A program made the position numbers and the translations under genes. This document shows positions 17,679-25,636 of a DNA stretch of 64,000 nucleotides, piece by piece (the first letter of the stretch is position 1; each line of letters starts with the position of its first letter). Under the pieces are notes generated by a model, which did not search any database, was not told where the DNA came from, and saw only the letters and a list, made by a program, of their open reading frames with translations. Origin of the DNA: Serratia silvae (GTDB taxonomy: Bacteria > Pseudomonadota > Gammaproteobacteria > Enterobacterales > Enterobacteriaceae); NCBI RefSeq assembly GCF_023282985.1, contig NZ_JAGQDC010000003.1, forward strand, positions 248,001 to 312,000, read 5' to 3'.

Positions 17679-18893
17679 ATGAAGTTAAATGCCCGCCAAG
17701 TAGACACCGCCAAGCCTAAGGACAAGCCCTACAAGCTTTCTGATGGTGGTGGTTTGTATTTGCTCGTTAATCCGACTGGTGCCCGTTACTGGCGTCTGAA
17801 GTATCGCGTGGCTGGAAAAGAAAAGCTTTTAGCTATAGGCGTGTATCCAGACGTGCCGCTGGCTGATGCCAGAGCCAAGCGTGATGAAGCCAAACGCCTG
17901 TTGGCTGCTGGTGGCGATCCTGGTGAAGAGAAGAAGTCAGAGAAACAGGCTAAGAAGGTGAGCGTTGAAAACACCTTTGAAGCACTGGCCAGAGAGTGGC
18001 ACGCCTACAAAGTGCCGAACTGGTCAAAGGGCTATGCCGAAGATCTGATGGAGTCCTTCGAAAAAGACATTTTCCCCTATATCGGTAAACGACCCGTTGC
18101 CGATATCAAACCCCTTGAGGTTTTGGAAGCGCTGCGTAAGTTAGAGAAGCGTGGTGTCCTCGATAAGATGCGCAAAATTCGCCAAGCCTGTAGCCAGACG
18201 TTCCGTTATGCGATTGTCACCGGTAGGGCCGAGAACAACCCGGCCAGCGAATTAGCGGGGGCGCTCGCCATTCAGAAGCATACACATTATCCCCACCTGG
18301 TTGCGACGGAGTTCCCTGAGTTTCTCCAATGCCTCAATGAGTACACCGGCAGCCCAATAACAAAAATTGCGACTCGGTTATTACTGCTGACAGGTGTTCG
18401 CACCATTGAACTTCGTGCTGCGGAATGGGCGGAATTCGATCTGGACAAAGGGCTTTGGGAAGTCCCTAAGAGCAGAATGAAAATGCGCCGTCCGCACCTA
18501 GTGCCATTGTCTGAACAGGTTCTGATTCTGCTCCGCCAGCTCGAAGAAATGACAGGGCGCTTTAAGCTGGTTTTCCCTGGGCGGAATGACAGCACCAAAC
18601 CGATGAGCGAGGCCAGCATTAACCAAGTGATAAAGCGCATTGGTTATCACGGTAGGGCAACCGGTCACGGCTTCCGCCACACCATGAGCACTATCCTGCA
18701 CGAACAGGGCTATAACACCGCTTGGATTGAAACCCAACTGGCCCACGTCGATAAAAACAGTATCCGGGGAACGTACAACCATGCTCAATACCTGGATGGT
18801 CGCCGGGATATGCTTCAATGGTATGCCGACTATATGGAGAGCCTGGAGCGGGGCAGTAATGTTGTGCAAGCCACATTTGGACAACAGGCATGA
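17679..18893 (+). CDS. P4-type tyrosine integrase of the argU island
   Basis: A 404-aa recombinase. The N-terminal DUF4102 arm-binding domain (about 1-90; LSDGGGLYLLVNPTGARYW) is followed by a core-binding SAM-like domain (about 100-200) and the catalytic domain. Catalytic residues are all visible: Arg241 (TGVRTIELR), His330 and Arg333 (HGFRH), His356 (QLAHV) and Tyr366 (GTYNH). It is therefore probably active. It integrates at the 3' end of argU and should recombine attL and attR. Weak ribosome site before ATG 17679. Confidence 0.95.
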   Translation: MKLNARQVDTAKPKDKPYKLSDGGGLYLLVNPTGARYWRLKYRVAGKEKLLAIGVYPDVPLADARAKRDEAKRLLAAGGDPGEEKKSEKQAKKVSVENTFEALAREWHAYKVPNWSKGYAEDLMESFEKDIFPYIGKRPVADIKPLEVLEALRKLEKRGVLDKMRKIRQACSQTFRYAIVTGRAENNPASELAGALAIQKHTHYPHLVATEFPEFLQCLNEYTGSPITKIATRLLLLTGVRTIELRAAEWAEFDLDKGLWEVPKSRMKMRRPHLVPLSEQVLILLRQLEEMTGRFKLVFPGRNDSTKPMSEASINQVIKRIGYHGRATGHGFRHTMSTILHEQGYNTAWIETQLAHVDKNSIRGTYNHAQYLDGRRDMLQWYADYMESLERGSNVVQATFGQQA

Positions 18894-18923
18894 CTGGATG
18901 TATAGACAGTGTAGGTAGTCCGC

Positions 18924-18940
18924 AGTAGACTTATGTAGAC
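18924..18940. repeat. Candidate integrase arm-type repeats (right side)
   Basis: AGTAGAC and TGTAGAC, 10 nt apart, are inverted copies of the GTCTACT elements found before the integrase. They could be further arm sites or an operator that limits integrase expression. Confidence 0.35.
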
Positions 18941-19038
18941 GAATAAAGAGCAGGCTATGTCTAGGGAATCTCCCGAAATCCCGTACACCTCTACGGATTG
19001 GCATAGCCACCTAAATTAAGAGGGCGTGGGGTGGCGTT

Positions 19039-20004
19039 GTGACAAAAAAAGTTCTTCCAAAAGAAATTAAAAGTTGGTTATCACTTAAAAATTATTTTAT
19101 TTTTCAAACGTTAACCATTGAGCAAATTCTTCAAGAATTAGAGTTTAGGGTTATGTTTCTTATCGATTACACATCTGATGATGAAGAATCAAACGAAGAG
19201 TGGTCACTTGTAAAGACTCGAATGCTAGAAGAAATAATGAAAGGGGCCATTTTATCCTCTGATATTTCTGATCTTGCACTATCAACATTCTCAGAAAAGG
19301 TTGCCATCCGAGACAAGAACTCGCAAGAGCCCAAGGAGTTCCGAATTAATGGTATGCCAGTGATTTCAAATAACCACGGTTTGAGGTCTTACCCAGAAGA
19401 GTTAAGTGGTGATGAGTCCATAACACCTTTTAATATGGGAGATCTCGCCAGCTATTATCGTTTTTATCTTCGTCATAAGCATATAGTTCACGGTGATCGA
19501 ATTTTGGAAATCAATGACGGGAGGATATTTTCATGTGTCAGTGCTGTTGAGGATAGGAGCTCAGAGTTTGAAGATGAAGTGGTTATCAAAGTCAATCTTG
19601 CCTCTTTCACTGATGATGAACTGTTAGCCGAGTTTAAGGAGTTGCTTAAGGAGTGGCGGTTTGAATTGGATATTGATGAGCCACAAGCTAGTAGAACTCG
19701 GATTGGAATTTCGACAATAAAAAAAATTGCCACGTATAAAGTTTTCCCTTTTCTAGATCTTATGCTTTGGGAAAGTATCAATGGTAAAAAAATCAGCAAT
19801 GAACTAGCCTCTAGAGTTTTATTCCCAGATGATGAAGATGAGTGCGAAGTTATAGGGGGGCAACAGGTTAAAGATACTATCCGCCCTTTCGTAGAAAGAA
19901 TTTTAAATGAAGATACCTATCCATTACTCAAACATTACGTGAAAAAAAATAGCCATCTCAAAACTATGAGACTTTCAGACGTGATGAAACTCGCCGAAGA
20001 TTGA
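19039..20004 (+). CDS. Hypothetical protein, DUF6387-like, island cargo
   Basis: A 321-aa soluble protein starting at a GTG (19039). It is acidic and AT-rich compared with the genes around it, which marks recent transfer. I believe it belongs to the DUF6387 group often seen next to P4-type integrases (shared ATYKVFPFLDLMLWE-like stretch near residue 235), but this is from memory. No catalytic motif or membrane segment was seen. Its place as first gene after int is where satellites carry cargo such as anti-phage genes; no function is claimed. Confidence 0.65.
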   Translation: MTKKVLPKEIKSWLSLKNYFIFQTLTIEQILQELEFRVMFLIDYTSDDEESNEEWSLVKTRMLEEIMKGAILSSDISDLALSTFSEKVAIRDKNSQEPKEFRINGMPVISNNHGLRSYPEELSGDESITPFNMGDLASYYRFYLRHKHIVHGDRILEINDGRIFSCVSAVEDRSSEFEDEVVIKVNLASFTDDELLAEFKELLKEWRFELDIDEPQASRTRIGISTIKKIATYKVFPFLDLMLWESINGKKISNELASRVLFPDDEDECEVIGGQQVKDTIRPFVERILNEDTYPLLKHYVKKNSHLKTMRLSDVMKLAED

Positions 20005-20068
20005 ACAATGTTTTTTTCATGAACGATAGGGGCGGTGTTTTTATTGAAGAAATTATTTTTTTGTTTTT

Positions 20069-20088
20069 ATGCCTCTTTGAAGAGGTAT
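20069..20088. promoter_or_regulatory. Small palindrome upstream of alpA
   Basis: CCTCTT-TG-AAGAGG (20072-20085) is a perfect short inverted repeat in an AT-rich stretch about 55 nt before the AlpA start. It may be an operator for AlpA or another regulator. There is no T-run on either side suited to a terminator. Confidence 0.35.
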
Positions 20089-20139
20089 GAGTGAGACATT
20101 TACTCCTGTAGACCTTATTCACGCTCAGGAGTTATCGTA

Positions 20140-20337
20140 ATGTCACAAAACCTCATCCGCTTACCAGAAGTACAACGCCGTACCGGTTACAGCAAGGCTT
20201 GGATTTACCGCCTTATCAGCCAGAATCGCTTTCCGTCATCCGTGAAGATTGGCACCCGCTCAATTGCTTTCGTTGAAAGTGAAGTAAACGAGTGGATCAA
20301 TCAACGAATTGCTGAATCTCGCGGGGTTGCTGCGTAA
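20140..20337 (+). CDS. AlpA-family excisionase-type regulator
   Basis: A 65-aa winged-helix/MerR-like protein (IRLPEVQRRTGYSKAWIYRLIS, then FPSSVKIGTRSIAF and VNEWINQRI), the standard AlpA layout. In P4 and cryptic CP4-57 such proteins drive integrase expression or excision. AGGAG lies 7 nt before ATG. Its stop shares a base with the next start (TAATG), so the following gene is coupled. Confidence 0.9.
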   Translation: MSQNLIRLPEVQRRTGYSKAWIYRLISQNRFPSSVKIGTRSIAFVESEVNEWINQRIAESRGVAA

Positions 20338-20759
20338 TGGAAATGAAAAACCGCCCCGTACAGCAGGCGGCTAGTCAGAAGGTTGGCACCTCTGATAATA
20401 GCGCCATACCTACCATCAAACCAGCGCCGAAGAAGCACCGTGCCCGTGTGTACATGTTGAAAACTGGCGTCAATGGCTGGACTGAGAACGACATTCTCAA
20501 GTATTGCCGTCTCTCATCTGGCCGCAACTACGCCAGCGAGCTGGAACGCCGCCTGGATATTCATCTGGAGCGTATCGACGAGAAGAACCCGGACGGCATC
20601 GGTAGCCATTTCCGCTATCGCTTTGTGAGCCGTGCTGACGTCCTGCGCGTGATCCAGTTGGTCAACCATAACGCCGCAGCTGGTGGCTATCACGGCCTTT
20701 CCCAGAGCGACATAGCCAACATCCTAACCTTGTACCCGGACATCAACCACGCCGCCTAA
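20337..20759 (+). CDS. Hypothetical satellite protein downstream of AlpA
   Basis: A 140-aa basic protein. The N-terminal 30 residues are low complexity and Pro/Lys rich. The rest (about 40-135) looks like a small winged-helix DNA-binding fold (WTENDILKYCRLSSGRNYASELERRL and ADVLRVIQLVN). Translationally coupled to alpA (TAATG); a second ATG at 20343 is an alternative start. No named family recognised. Confidence 0.65.
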   Translation: MEMKNRPVQQAASQKVGTSDNSAIPTIKPAPKKHRARVYMLKTGVNGWTENDILKYCRLSSGRNYASELERRLDIHLERIDEKNPDGIGSHFRYRFVSRADVLRVIQLVNHNAAAGGYHGLSQSDIANILTLYPDINHAA

Positions 20760-20772
20760 CGGAGCCTGACAA

Positions 20773-21375
20773 ATGAAACTCGAAAAAAGCAGATTCAATT
20801 CTGAGGCCGCCCCTCAGCCTATCCCAAGTCAGAAAGCTATTTTCACCGCTGATGAGAGTGATATTTCCGTTATCAAATTTGAGGGCGTAACTGTGCGCAT
20901 TGTTAATGTGTACGGCGATCCGTGGTTCGTTGCCTCTGATGTGTGTCAATCGCTGGAAATCAGTAACCCCACCAGCGCTGTTTCATCTCTGGATAACGAC
21001 GAGGTGATGACCCTAACTTTAACTGAGGGTCATTCAGGCAAGCGAGGTGGTGCGCGTAGTTGGAATATGGTTGCCGAGTCTGGCTTCTACAAACTGATCG
21101 CCCGCAGCCGCAAGGCTAGCACTGCCGGGACATTCGCCCACCGCTTCAGCAATTGGGTATTCCGCGAAGTTATCCCGTCTATCCGTAAGACTGGCGCGTA
21201 TGGCGTCCCGTTCGCGTTCCTGAACGACTACAGCAAGCGCAAGACCATATACACCAAGAAGGCTAGCAAGCGAGGCCACGCCCTACAGTCATGCAAAGCA
21301 GAGAAGCAAGCTCTGGCGTATGAAGAAGCGGAGTTGTGGCGCAAGTATCAGCCTGATCTGTTGGAGGTTCACTAA
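20773..21375 (+). CDS. BRO-N domain (antirepressor-like) protein
   Basis: A 200-aa protein. The BRO N-terminal domain is at about residues 35-138 (VRIVNVYGDPWFVASDVCQSLEI, NMVAESGFYKLIARSRKA, FSNWVFREVIPSIRKTGAYG), which binds DNA in phage antirepressors. The C-terminal about 60 residues are basic and of no known family. It begins 13 nt after the previous gene. Only 21 nt separate it from the primase frame, whose N-terminus is missing, so the end of this gene may be a deletion scar. Confidence 0.82.
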   Translation: MKLEKSRFNSEAAPQPIPSQKAIFTADESDISVIKFEGVTVRIVNVYGDPWFVASDVCQSLEISNPTSAVSSLDNDEVMTLTLTEGHSGKRGGARSWNMVAESGFYKLIARSRKASTAGTFAHRFSNWVFREVIPSIRKTGAYGVPFAFLNDYSKRKTIYTKKASKRGHALQSCKAEKQALAYEEAELWRKYQPDLLEVH

Positions 21376-21395
21376 ACCTGTTACACGTTGCTCAG

Positions 21396-23384
21396 GTGAT
21401 GCGCCGGAAATATCCAGAGGCACAAATCATCATTGCCGGGGATAACGATCACTACGCAGACGGCAGCGCCAATACTGGCAGGATCGCCGCAGAGAAAGCC
21501 GCTACCGCTGTTGCCGGGTGGGTATCAGTGCCACCTACCGAGCATAAAGCCGATTGGGACGACTACCGCCAGCAGAGCGGCCTAGAAGCCGCTACACAAG
21601 CATTTGACGATTCGCAGTATCAGCACAAGGGGGAAGGCGTGGGCGTCCAACTGAAAGCCATTGAGGGCGGTAAAAAAGACCACCAAGAGGCTGACCCGCT
21701 AAAACCGCGTATTGAAAGCCGCAAGGATGGCATTTTCTGGATCACGCCGAAGGTAGACCAGGTGAGCGGCGAGGTGATCAACAATGAATCGTGGTTGTGT
21801 TCACCGTTGGAAGTGATCGGCACTGGCAGGGACGATAAAGACCAATACCTGATTATCCGTTGGCTACCGGTAGGCGAAACCCTGCCAACAACCGCAGCCA
21901 TTCCCCTGGCCGACATCGGGGAGCGTGAAGGCTGGCGCACCCTGAAAGCGGGCGGGGTGAATGTGACCACGAAAACCGCACTCAGGGCTACCCTGGCCGA
22001 CTGGTTACAACGTGCTGGCTCTCATGAGATTTGGCGCGTGGCGCAGGCTACAGGTTGGCAGTGCGGGGCATACATCATGCCGGATGGTGAGGTCATTGGT
22101 TCACCTGACAAGCCGGTGCTGTTCAATGGTCGCAGTGCCGCCGCTGCCGGGTATACCGTCAAGGGAACGCCGGAGGGGTGGCGGGATTCGGTGGCACGTT
22201 TGGCCCGTGGTAATCCCTCCATGATGGCCGGTATCGGTGCGGCACTTGCTGCCCCACTGATTGGGCTGGCCGGTGCTGACGGGTTCGGCATTCACTTCTA
22301 TGAGCAATCCAGCGCCGGTAAGACCACTACCGCCAATATTGCCAGCAGTCTATACGGTGAACCTGACGCCTTGCGCCTGACGTGGTTCGGTACCGCGTTA
22401 GGGATAGCCAACGAGGCCGCCGCGCACAATGACGGACTGATGCCGCTGGATGAGGTGGGGCAAGGCGCTGATCCGGATAGCGTGGCGAAATCGGCTTACA
22501 CCCTGTTTAACGGCGTGGGTAAGCTGCAAGGGGCCAAAGAGGGCGGAAACCGTGATTTAAAGCGCTGGCGTACCGTGGCGCTCAGTACCGGGGAAATGGA
22601 CATTGAAACCTTCATCGCTACCGCTGGCCGCAAGGTGAAGGCCGGGCAACTGGTGCGCCTGCTGAATATCCCGCTGGAGAAGTCACAACAACACCATGAA
22701 ACGGCCAACGGCAAGGCTCACGCCGACGCCTTGAAAGATGCCTATCAACACAACTATGGGGCCGCTGGTCGCTTTTGGATTAAGCACCTAGCCGACCACC
22801 AGCAACAGGCCATTGCCGCCGTCAGAACCGCTGAAGAACGTTGGCGCTCACTGATACCGGCAGACTACGGCGAGCAGGTTCACCGGGTAGCGGCGCGGTT
22901 CGCTGTACTGGAGGCGGCGCTGTTGTTCGGGGGGGTCGTTACCGGTTGGGATGCTCAGGAATGCCGGGACGCGATCCAGCACAACTTTAACGCCTGGATC
23001 AAAGAGTTCGGCACCGGCAACAAAGAGCACCAACAGATTATCGAGCAGACGGAGGCCTTCCTGAATGCCTACGGCCTGAGCCGCTTTGCCCCGCTGCCCT
23101 ATGACCCTCAGAGCCTGCCTATTCGTGATTTGGCCGGATACAGGGACAAGGGGAAGCATGAGTGTGATGCGATGGTGTTCTACACGTTCCCGGCAGCGTT
23201 TGAGAATGAAATAGCAGGAGGGTTCAACTCGAAGCACTTCGCCAAGGCGCTGGCAGAGGCTGGGATGCTGACACCGCCAGCCAGTGGGAGAGGCTTTCAA
23301 CGGAAATCACCGCGTATCAACGGGCGACAGATTAACGTGTACGTGATCCACCACCTGCCAGACGGCGAACAGTCAGAAGAATAA
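21396..23384 (+). CDS. 5'-truncated satellite replication protein (half TOPRIM plus DUF927 helicase)
   Basis: A 662-aa frame from a GTG at 21396. It opens inside a TOPRIM domain (AQIIIAGDNDHYADG, with the acidic DxD). The frame is open only back to 21357, so the zinc finger and catalytic primase half normal for P4 alpha-like proteins are missing. Residues about 100-600 are a DUF927 helicase/ATPase: Walker A SSAGKTTTA (G308-K309-T310) and Walker B LMPLDEVGQ (D352, E353). It likely supplied element replication. Priming is doubtful, but the helicase part may still be made. No ribosome site is convincing. Confidence 0.85.
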   Translation: MMRRKYPEAQIIIAGDNDHYADGSANTGRIAAEKAATAVAGWVSVPPTEHKADWDDYRQQSGLEAATQAFDDSQYQHKGEGVGVQLKAIEGGKKDHQEADPLKPRIESRKDGIFWITPKVDQVSGEVINNESWLCSPLEVIGTGRDDKDQYLIIRWLPVGETLPTTAAIPLADIGEREGWRTLKAGGVNVTTKTALRATLADWLQRAGSHEIWRVAQATGWQCGAYIMPDGEVIGSPDKPVLFNGRSAAAAGYTVKGTPEGWRDSVARLARGNPSMMAGIGAALAAPLIGLAGADGFGIHFYEQSSAGKTTTANIASSLYGEPDALRLTWFGTALGIANEAAAHNDGLMPLDEVGQGADPDSVAKSAYTLFNGVGKLQGAKEGGNRDLKRWRTVALSTGEMDIETFIATAGRKVKAGQLVRLLNIPLEKSQQHHETANGKAHADALKDAYQHNYGAAGRFWIKHLADHQQQAIAAVRTAEERWRSLIPADYGEQVHRVAARFAVLEAALLFGGVVTGWDAQECRDAIQHNFNAWIKEFGTGNKEHQQIIEQTEAFLNAYGLSRFAPLPYDPQSLPIRDLAGYRDKGKHECDAMVFYTFPAAFENEIAGGFNSKHFAKALAEAGMLTPPASGRGFQRKSPRINGRQINVYVIHHLPDGEQSEE

Positions 23385-23408
23385 AATCTCCACGTGAGAG
23401 AAAACATG

Positions 23409-23517
23409 TTGGTTCAGTTGGTTCAGTTGGTTCAATTTGTAAAGATGGTTGTTTTTAAAGGTAATTGTCTTTGATTTTGAACCAACACTGAACCAACAAA
23501 TGCCCGTTTTGAACCAA
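23409..23517. repeat. Iteron-like cluster, three direct plus three inverted TTGGTTCA repeats
   Basis: TTGGTTCA occurs at 23409, 23418 and 23427 (9-nt period), then as TGAACCAA at 23478, 23489 and 23510. An AT-rich 43-nt spacer lies between the two arrays. It lies 25 nt after the DUF927 replication gene. P4-type elements keep repeat arrays bound by the alpha protein next to or near the primase, so this is a candidate replication origin or replication-control region. It could instead be an operator for the HTH gene that follows. Confidence 0.6.
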
Positions 23518-23582
23518 CAAATCATTGTGTTTCTGGCTGGTGGCCCTAATCCCAAGCCAGAAAACTAGCGGAGTGAGTGGGA

Positions 23583-23834
23583 ATGAGCACACAAACCAAC
23601 GCGCATACCGGGGGCGCAAAACGTACCGGCAGAATGAGCAAGGAGCACCGGGCGGAAGTGCTACGCCTGAAACAGTCGGGCATGGGCTATCGCCGTATTG
23701 CTGACATCACCGGCTTTAACCTGAGTACGGTTAAAAGCGCCTGTAAGCGCTCTGGTTTGTTCGCAGACAACCAGGTACATAAGCCCTGTTTACCATCCCT
23801 GAACCGCAATACAGCACCGCTGTGGCGACAGTAA
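23583..23834 (+). CDS. Small helix-turn-helix protein
   Basis: An 83-aa protein. Residues about 18-58 form a resolvase/sigma-like helix-turn-helix (KEHRAEVLRLKQSGMGYRRIADITGFNLSTVKSACKRSG). The tail is Pro/Asn-rich. Starts at ATG 23583; a GTG at 23577 is also possible. Placed just behind the TTGGTTCA repeats, which it might bind. It overlaps the next frame by 13 nt. Confidence 0.65.
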   Translation: MSTQTNAHTGGAKRTGRMSKEHRAEVLRLKQSGMGYRRIADITGFNLSTVKSACKRSGLFADNQVHKPCLPSLNRNTAPLWRQ

Positions 23835-24592
23835 AGCCATTGCCACCGCAGCGCGTCATTACCGGGCATAAGCAAACAGACGCTTACCTGTGGGTGCTTG
23901 AGGTGATCGGCACGAACGAGCTGGCACACGTCGCCGCCGCAGAGGATGCGCTTAAAAGGCTGACCATTACCCCCAAGCAGGCGCAGGAACGCTATACGCA
24001 GCACCTTGTCAGCGCGGGAGCGGGTTGGACGGCGGCTTTCTCAACCATGTTTATGGATAATCCGCAGCACTTTATCAACCGGGCCAAGGAGCAGAGCAGC
24101 GAGGCGGCCAAGGTCAGGGCGGTATTCGGTAGCTATGAGGCCGCCATGAAGCCCACCCAGGCAGAGGCGATGATGCTGGATAAATACGGGCATCTGTATG
24201 TCTGCGATTTGGCGGAAGGCGAAACCCGCTCGATGGATTGGGAAGAACACGAACAGGAAGAGGCAGAGCGCCAACGTAAAACCGAGGGGTTCAGGGATGC
24301 GCTTCCAGAGCCTCACACGCTCTCGGACGTGGTGAGGGAGTGGCAGTATTGGGATTGGCTCTATGATATGCGTAAGGCGGCTTACAAAGAGCTGTATAAC
24401 GATTCCCTGATAGATAGCGAACCCTATATTTATGACCGTGAGGATTATCTTTCTGGCCGGTTGTCGCAGATCCGCCCGCTCCACCAGCGTGAGGCTGTAG
24501 ATGTGTTGAAGTGGATACTGGTTCAAGAACGATTTGACGATGACAACGAGGCGATATTGTTTAACCTCATTGGTGCTACAGGATTCGAATAG
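23822..24592 (+). CDS. Hypothetical satellite protein
   Basis: A 256-aa soluble, Glu/Gln-rich protein beginning at GTG 23822 inside the end of the HTH gene. It has long charged helices (about residues 140-165) and Trp-rich parts (REWQYWDWLYDMRKA). No family recognised. It is the last gene of the replication block and is followed by a terminator. Base composition is close to its neighbours. Confidence 0.65.
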   Translation: MATVKPLPPQRVITGHKQTDAYLWVLEVIGTNELAHVAAAEDALKRLTITPKQAQERYTQHLVSAGAGWTAAFSTMFMDNPQHFINRAKEQSSEAAKVRAVFGSYEAAMKPTQAEAMMLDKYGHLYVCDLAEGETRSMDWEEHEQEEAERQRKTEGFRDALPEPHTLSDVVREWQYWDWLYDMRKAAYKELYNDSLIDSEPYIYDREDYLSGRLSQIRPLHQREAVDVLKWILVQERFDDDNEAILFNLIGATGFE

Positions 24593-24623
24593 TCACGTTG
24601 TTAAATTATTGCATTGTCATACT

Positions 24624-24650
24624 TAAGCCTGCGTTCTAGCAGGTTTTTTT
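24624..24650 (+). terminator. Rho-independent terminator ending the replication block
   Basis: Stem CCTGC/GCAGG (24628-24632, 24639-24643) with a 6-nt loop and seven T after it, on the plus strand, about 35 nt after the stop of the 256-aa gene. Confidence 0.8.
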
Positions 24651-24747
24651 GTGTCATTGATCAAATGGCGAACAATTTGGTATAGCTATAAAAACGACGA
24701 TGGAACACAGTAAACACACTAATGTGTAGCATTCGAAGGAACGGATC

Positions 24748-24912
24748 ATGAAAAGAATAATTTTAGCTGTATGCCTATCGCTGTTTGCGTTCACAGTAAC
24801 AGCGGCCAACACTCCATGCTCGGGTAAAAAAGGTGGTGTATCACACTGTTCGGGTGAAAAGTTTGTCTGCAATGATGGGTCGGTTAGTAAGTCAAAGAAG
24901 GTTTGCAGCTGA
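24748..24912 (+). CDS. Small secreted cysteine-rich protein (54 aa)
   Basis: A 54-aa protein. The signal peptide is MKRIILAVCLSLFAFTVTA (cleavage after residue 19). The mature 35 residues hold four Cys (TPCSGKKGG, HCSGEKF, VCNDGS, KVCS), enough for two disulfides. AAGGA lies 8 nt before ATG. It resembles small periplasmic proteins of unknown role found in enterobacterial phages and islands. It stands alone after a terminator, so it has its own promoter. Small size lowers certainty, but the signal peptide and Cys pattern speak for a real gene. Confidence 0.7.
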   Translation: MKRIILAVCLSLFAFTVTAANTPCSGKKGGVSHCSGEKFVCNDGSVSKSKKVCS

Positions 24913-25035
24913 TTAGCTGTATAAATTCTCAGGCTGCGTGATTGCTGCGACTCAGAAGTGCCATTTTTGCTCAGTGGACGGAAGGGACGCCTGGGCAGAT
25001 GAAGCCGGTTAAGGCTGGCTGTAAGAGGTGCTGTC

Positions 25036-25146
25036 TTAGAGGTATTTCATGCGTTTTAATATTACATAAGCCATTAGTAACCACGCTGCGTTAGTTAATG
25101 CTACAGCTAACGCAGCAGTTGAAAGCAGGTCTGAAAAAGTGAACAT
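25036..25146 (-). CDS. Possible 36-aa hydrophobic peptide
   Basis: Minus-strand frame MFTFSDLLSTAALAVALT... with one membrane helix (about residues 8-30) and a basic tail (KRMKYL). It overlaps the start of the divergent 144-aa membrane protein by 8 nt. The coding strand contains a 10-bp hairpin (GCTGCGTTAG/CTAACGCAGC, 25085-25094 and 25107-25116). It looks like small toxic or phage-type membrane peptides but has no clear ribosome site, so it may be chance. Confidence 0.3.
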   Translation of the reverse strand: MFTFSDLLSTAALAVALTNAAWLLMAYVILKRMKYL

Positions 25147-25573
25147 AGTGGATATGTTAGCCTCTGTGAGTTATAGCGATATCGTTGCGACAATTGCAAT
25201 GATTGTAGCAATCATTGCAGTTCCTGTAAGTGGTTATCTAAGCTATCACTTCGCTATAAGAGGGGAGAAAAGGAAGGAGTTCAACGCTGTTGCCGAACCG
25301 GTCATGATGTCACTTCTTGAGCAATTGGATTGTGTAAATGAAGGCCACTATTGTGGCGATGAAATTAAAACCAATGAAATACGTAAACTTTTGCACGTTT
25401 CAGATAAAAAGTTACGCTCACAAATCCTTATTGATTACAAAGCATACGAAAAAGCCATGACCAATAGCGGAAGTGTTGATGAGTGGAGTAAGTTCACTTA
25501 TTCATCAGAAGAGTCGAGGATAGCCCTTCGCTCTGCCATCCAGCAGCTAGCCAAAAATGTAGAGAGAAGGTAA
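25139..25573 (+). CDS. Single-pass membrane protein, hypothetical
   Basis: A 144-aa protein starting at GTG 25139. One membrane helix at about residues 16-38 (IVATIAMIVAIIAVPVSGYLS) is followed by a charged cytosolic part of about 100 residues. Layout recalls small phage and satellite membrane proteins of unknown function. No enzyme motif. Terminator directly behind. Confidence 0.6.
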   Translation: MNIVDMLASVSYSDIVATIAMIVAIIAVPVSGYLSYHFAIRGEKRKEFNAVAEPVMMSLLEQLDCVNEGHYCGDEIKTNEIRKLLHVSDKKLRSQILIDYKAYEKAMTNSGSVDEWSKFTYSSEESRIALRSAIQQLAKNVERR

Positions 25574-25576
25574 TCC

Positions 25577-25598
25577 GCCCGGTTCTGAGCCGGGCTTT
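25577..25598. terminator. Terminator after the 144-aa membrane protein gene
   Basis: Stem GCCCGG/CCGGGC (25577-25582, 25590-25595), 7-nt loop, followed by only three T. The convergent antirepressor gene ends 39 nt further on. Confidence 0.6.
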
Positions 25599-25636
25599 CA
25601 CATTCTGAAGCATAGACACCTACGAACTTAAGCCTT

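Noticed and set aside
23373-23555. Minus-strand frame rich in LNQ repeats
   Set aside because: It only reads through the TTGGTTCA repeat array; the repeats explain the peptide.
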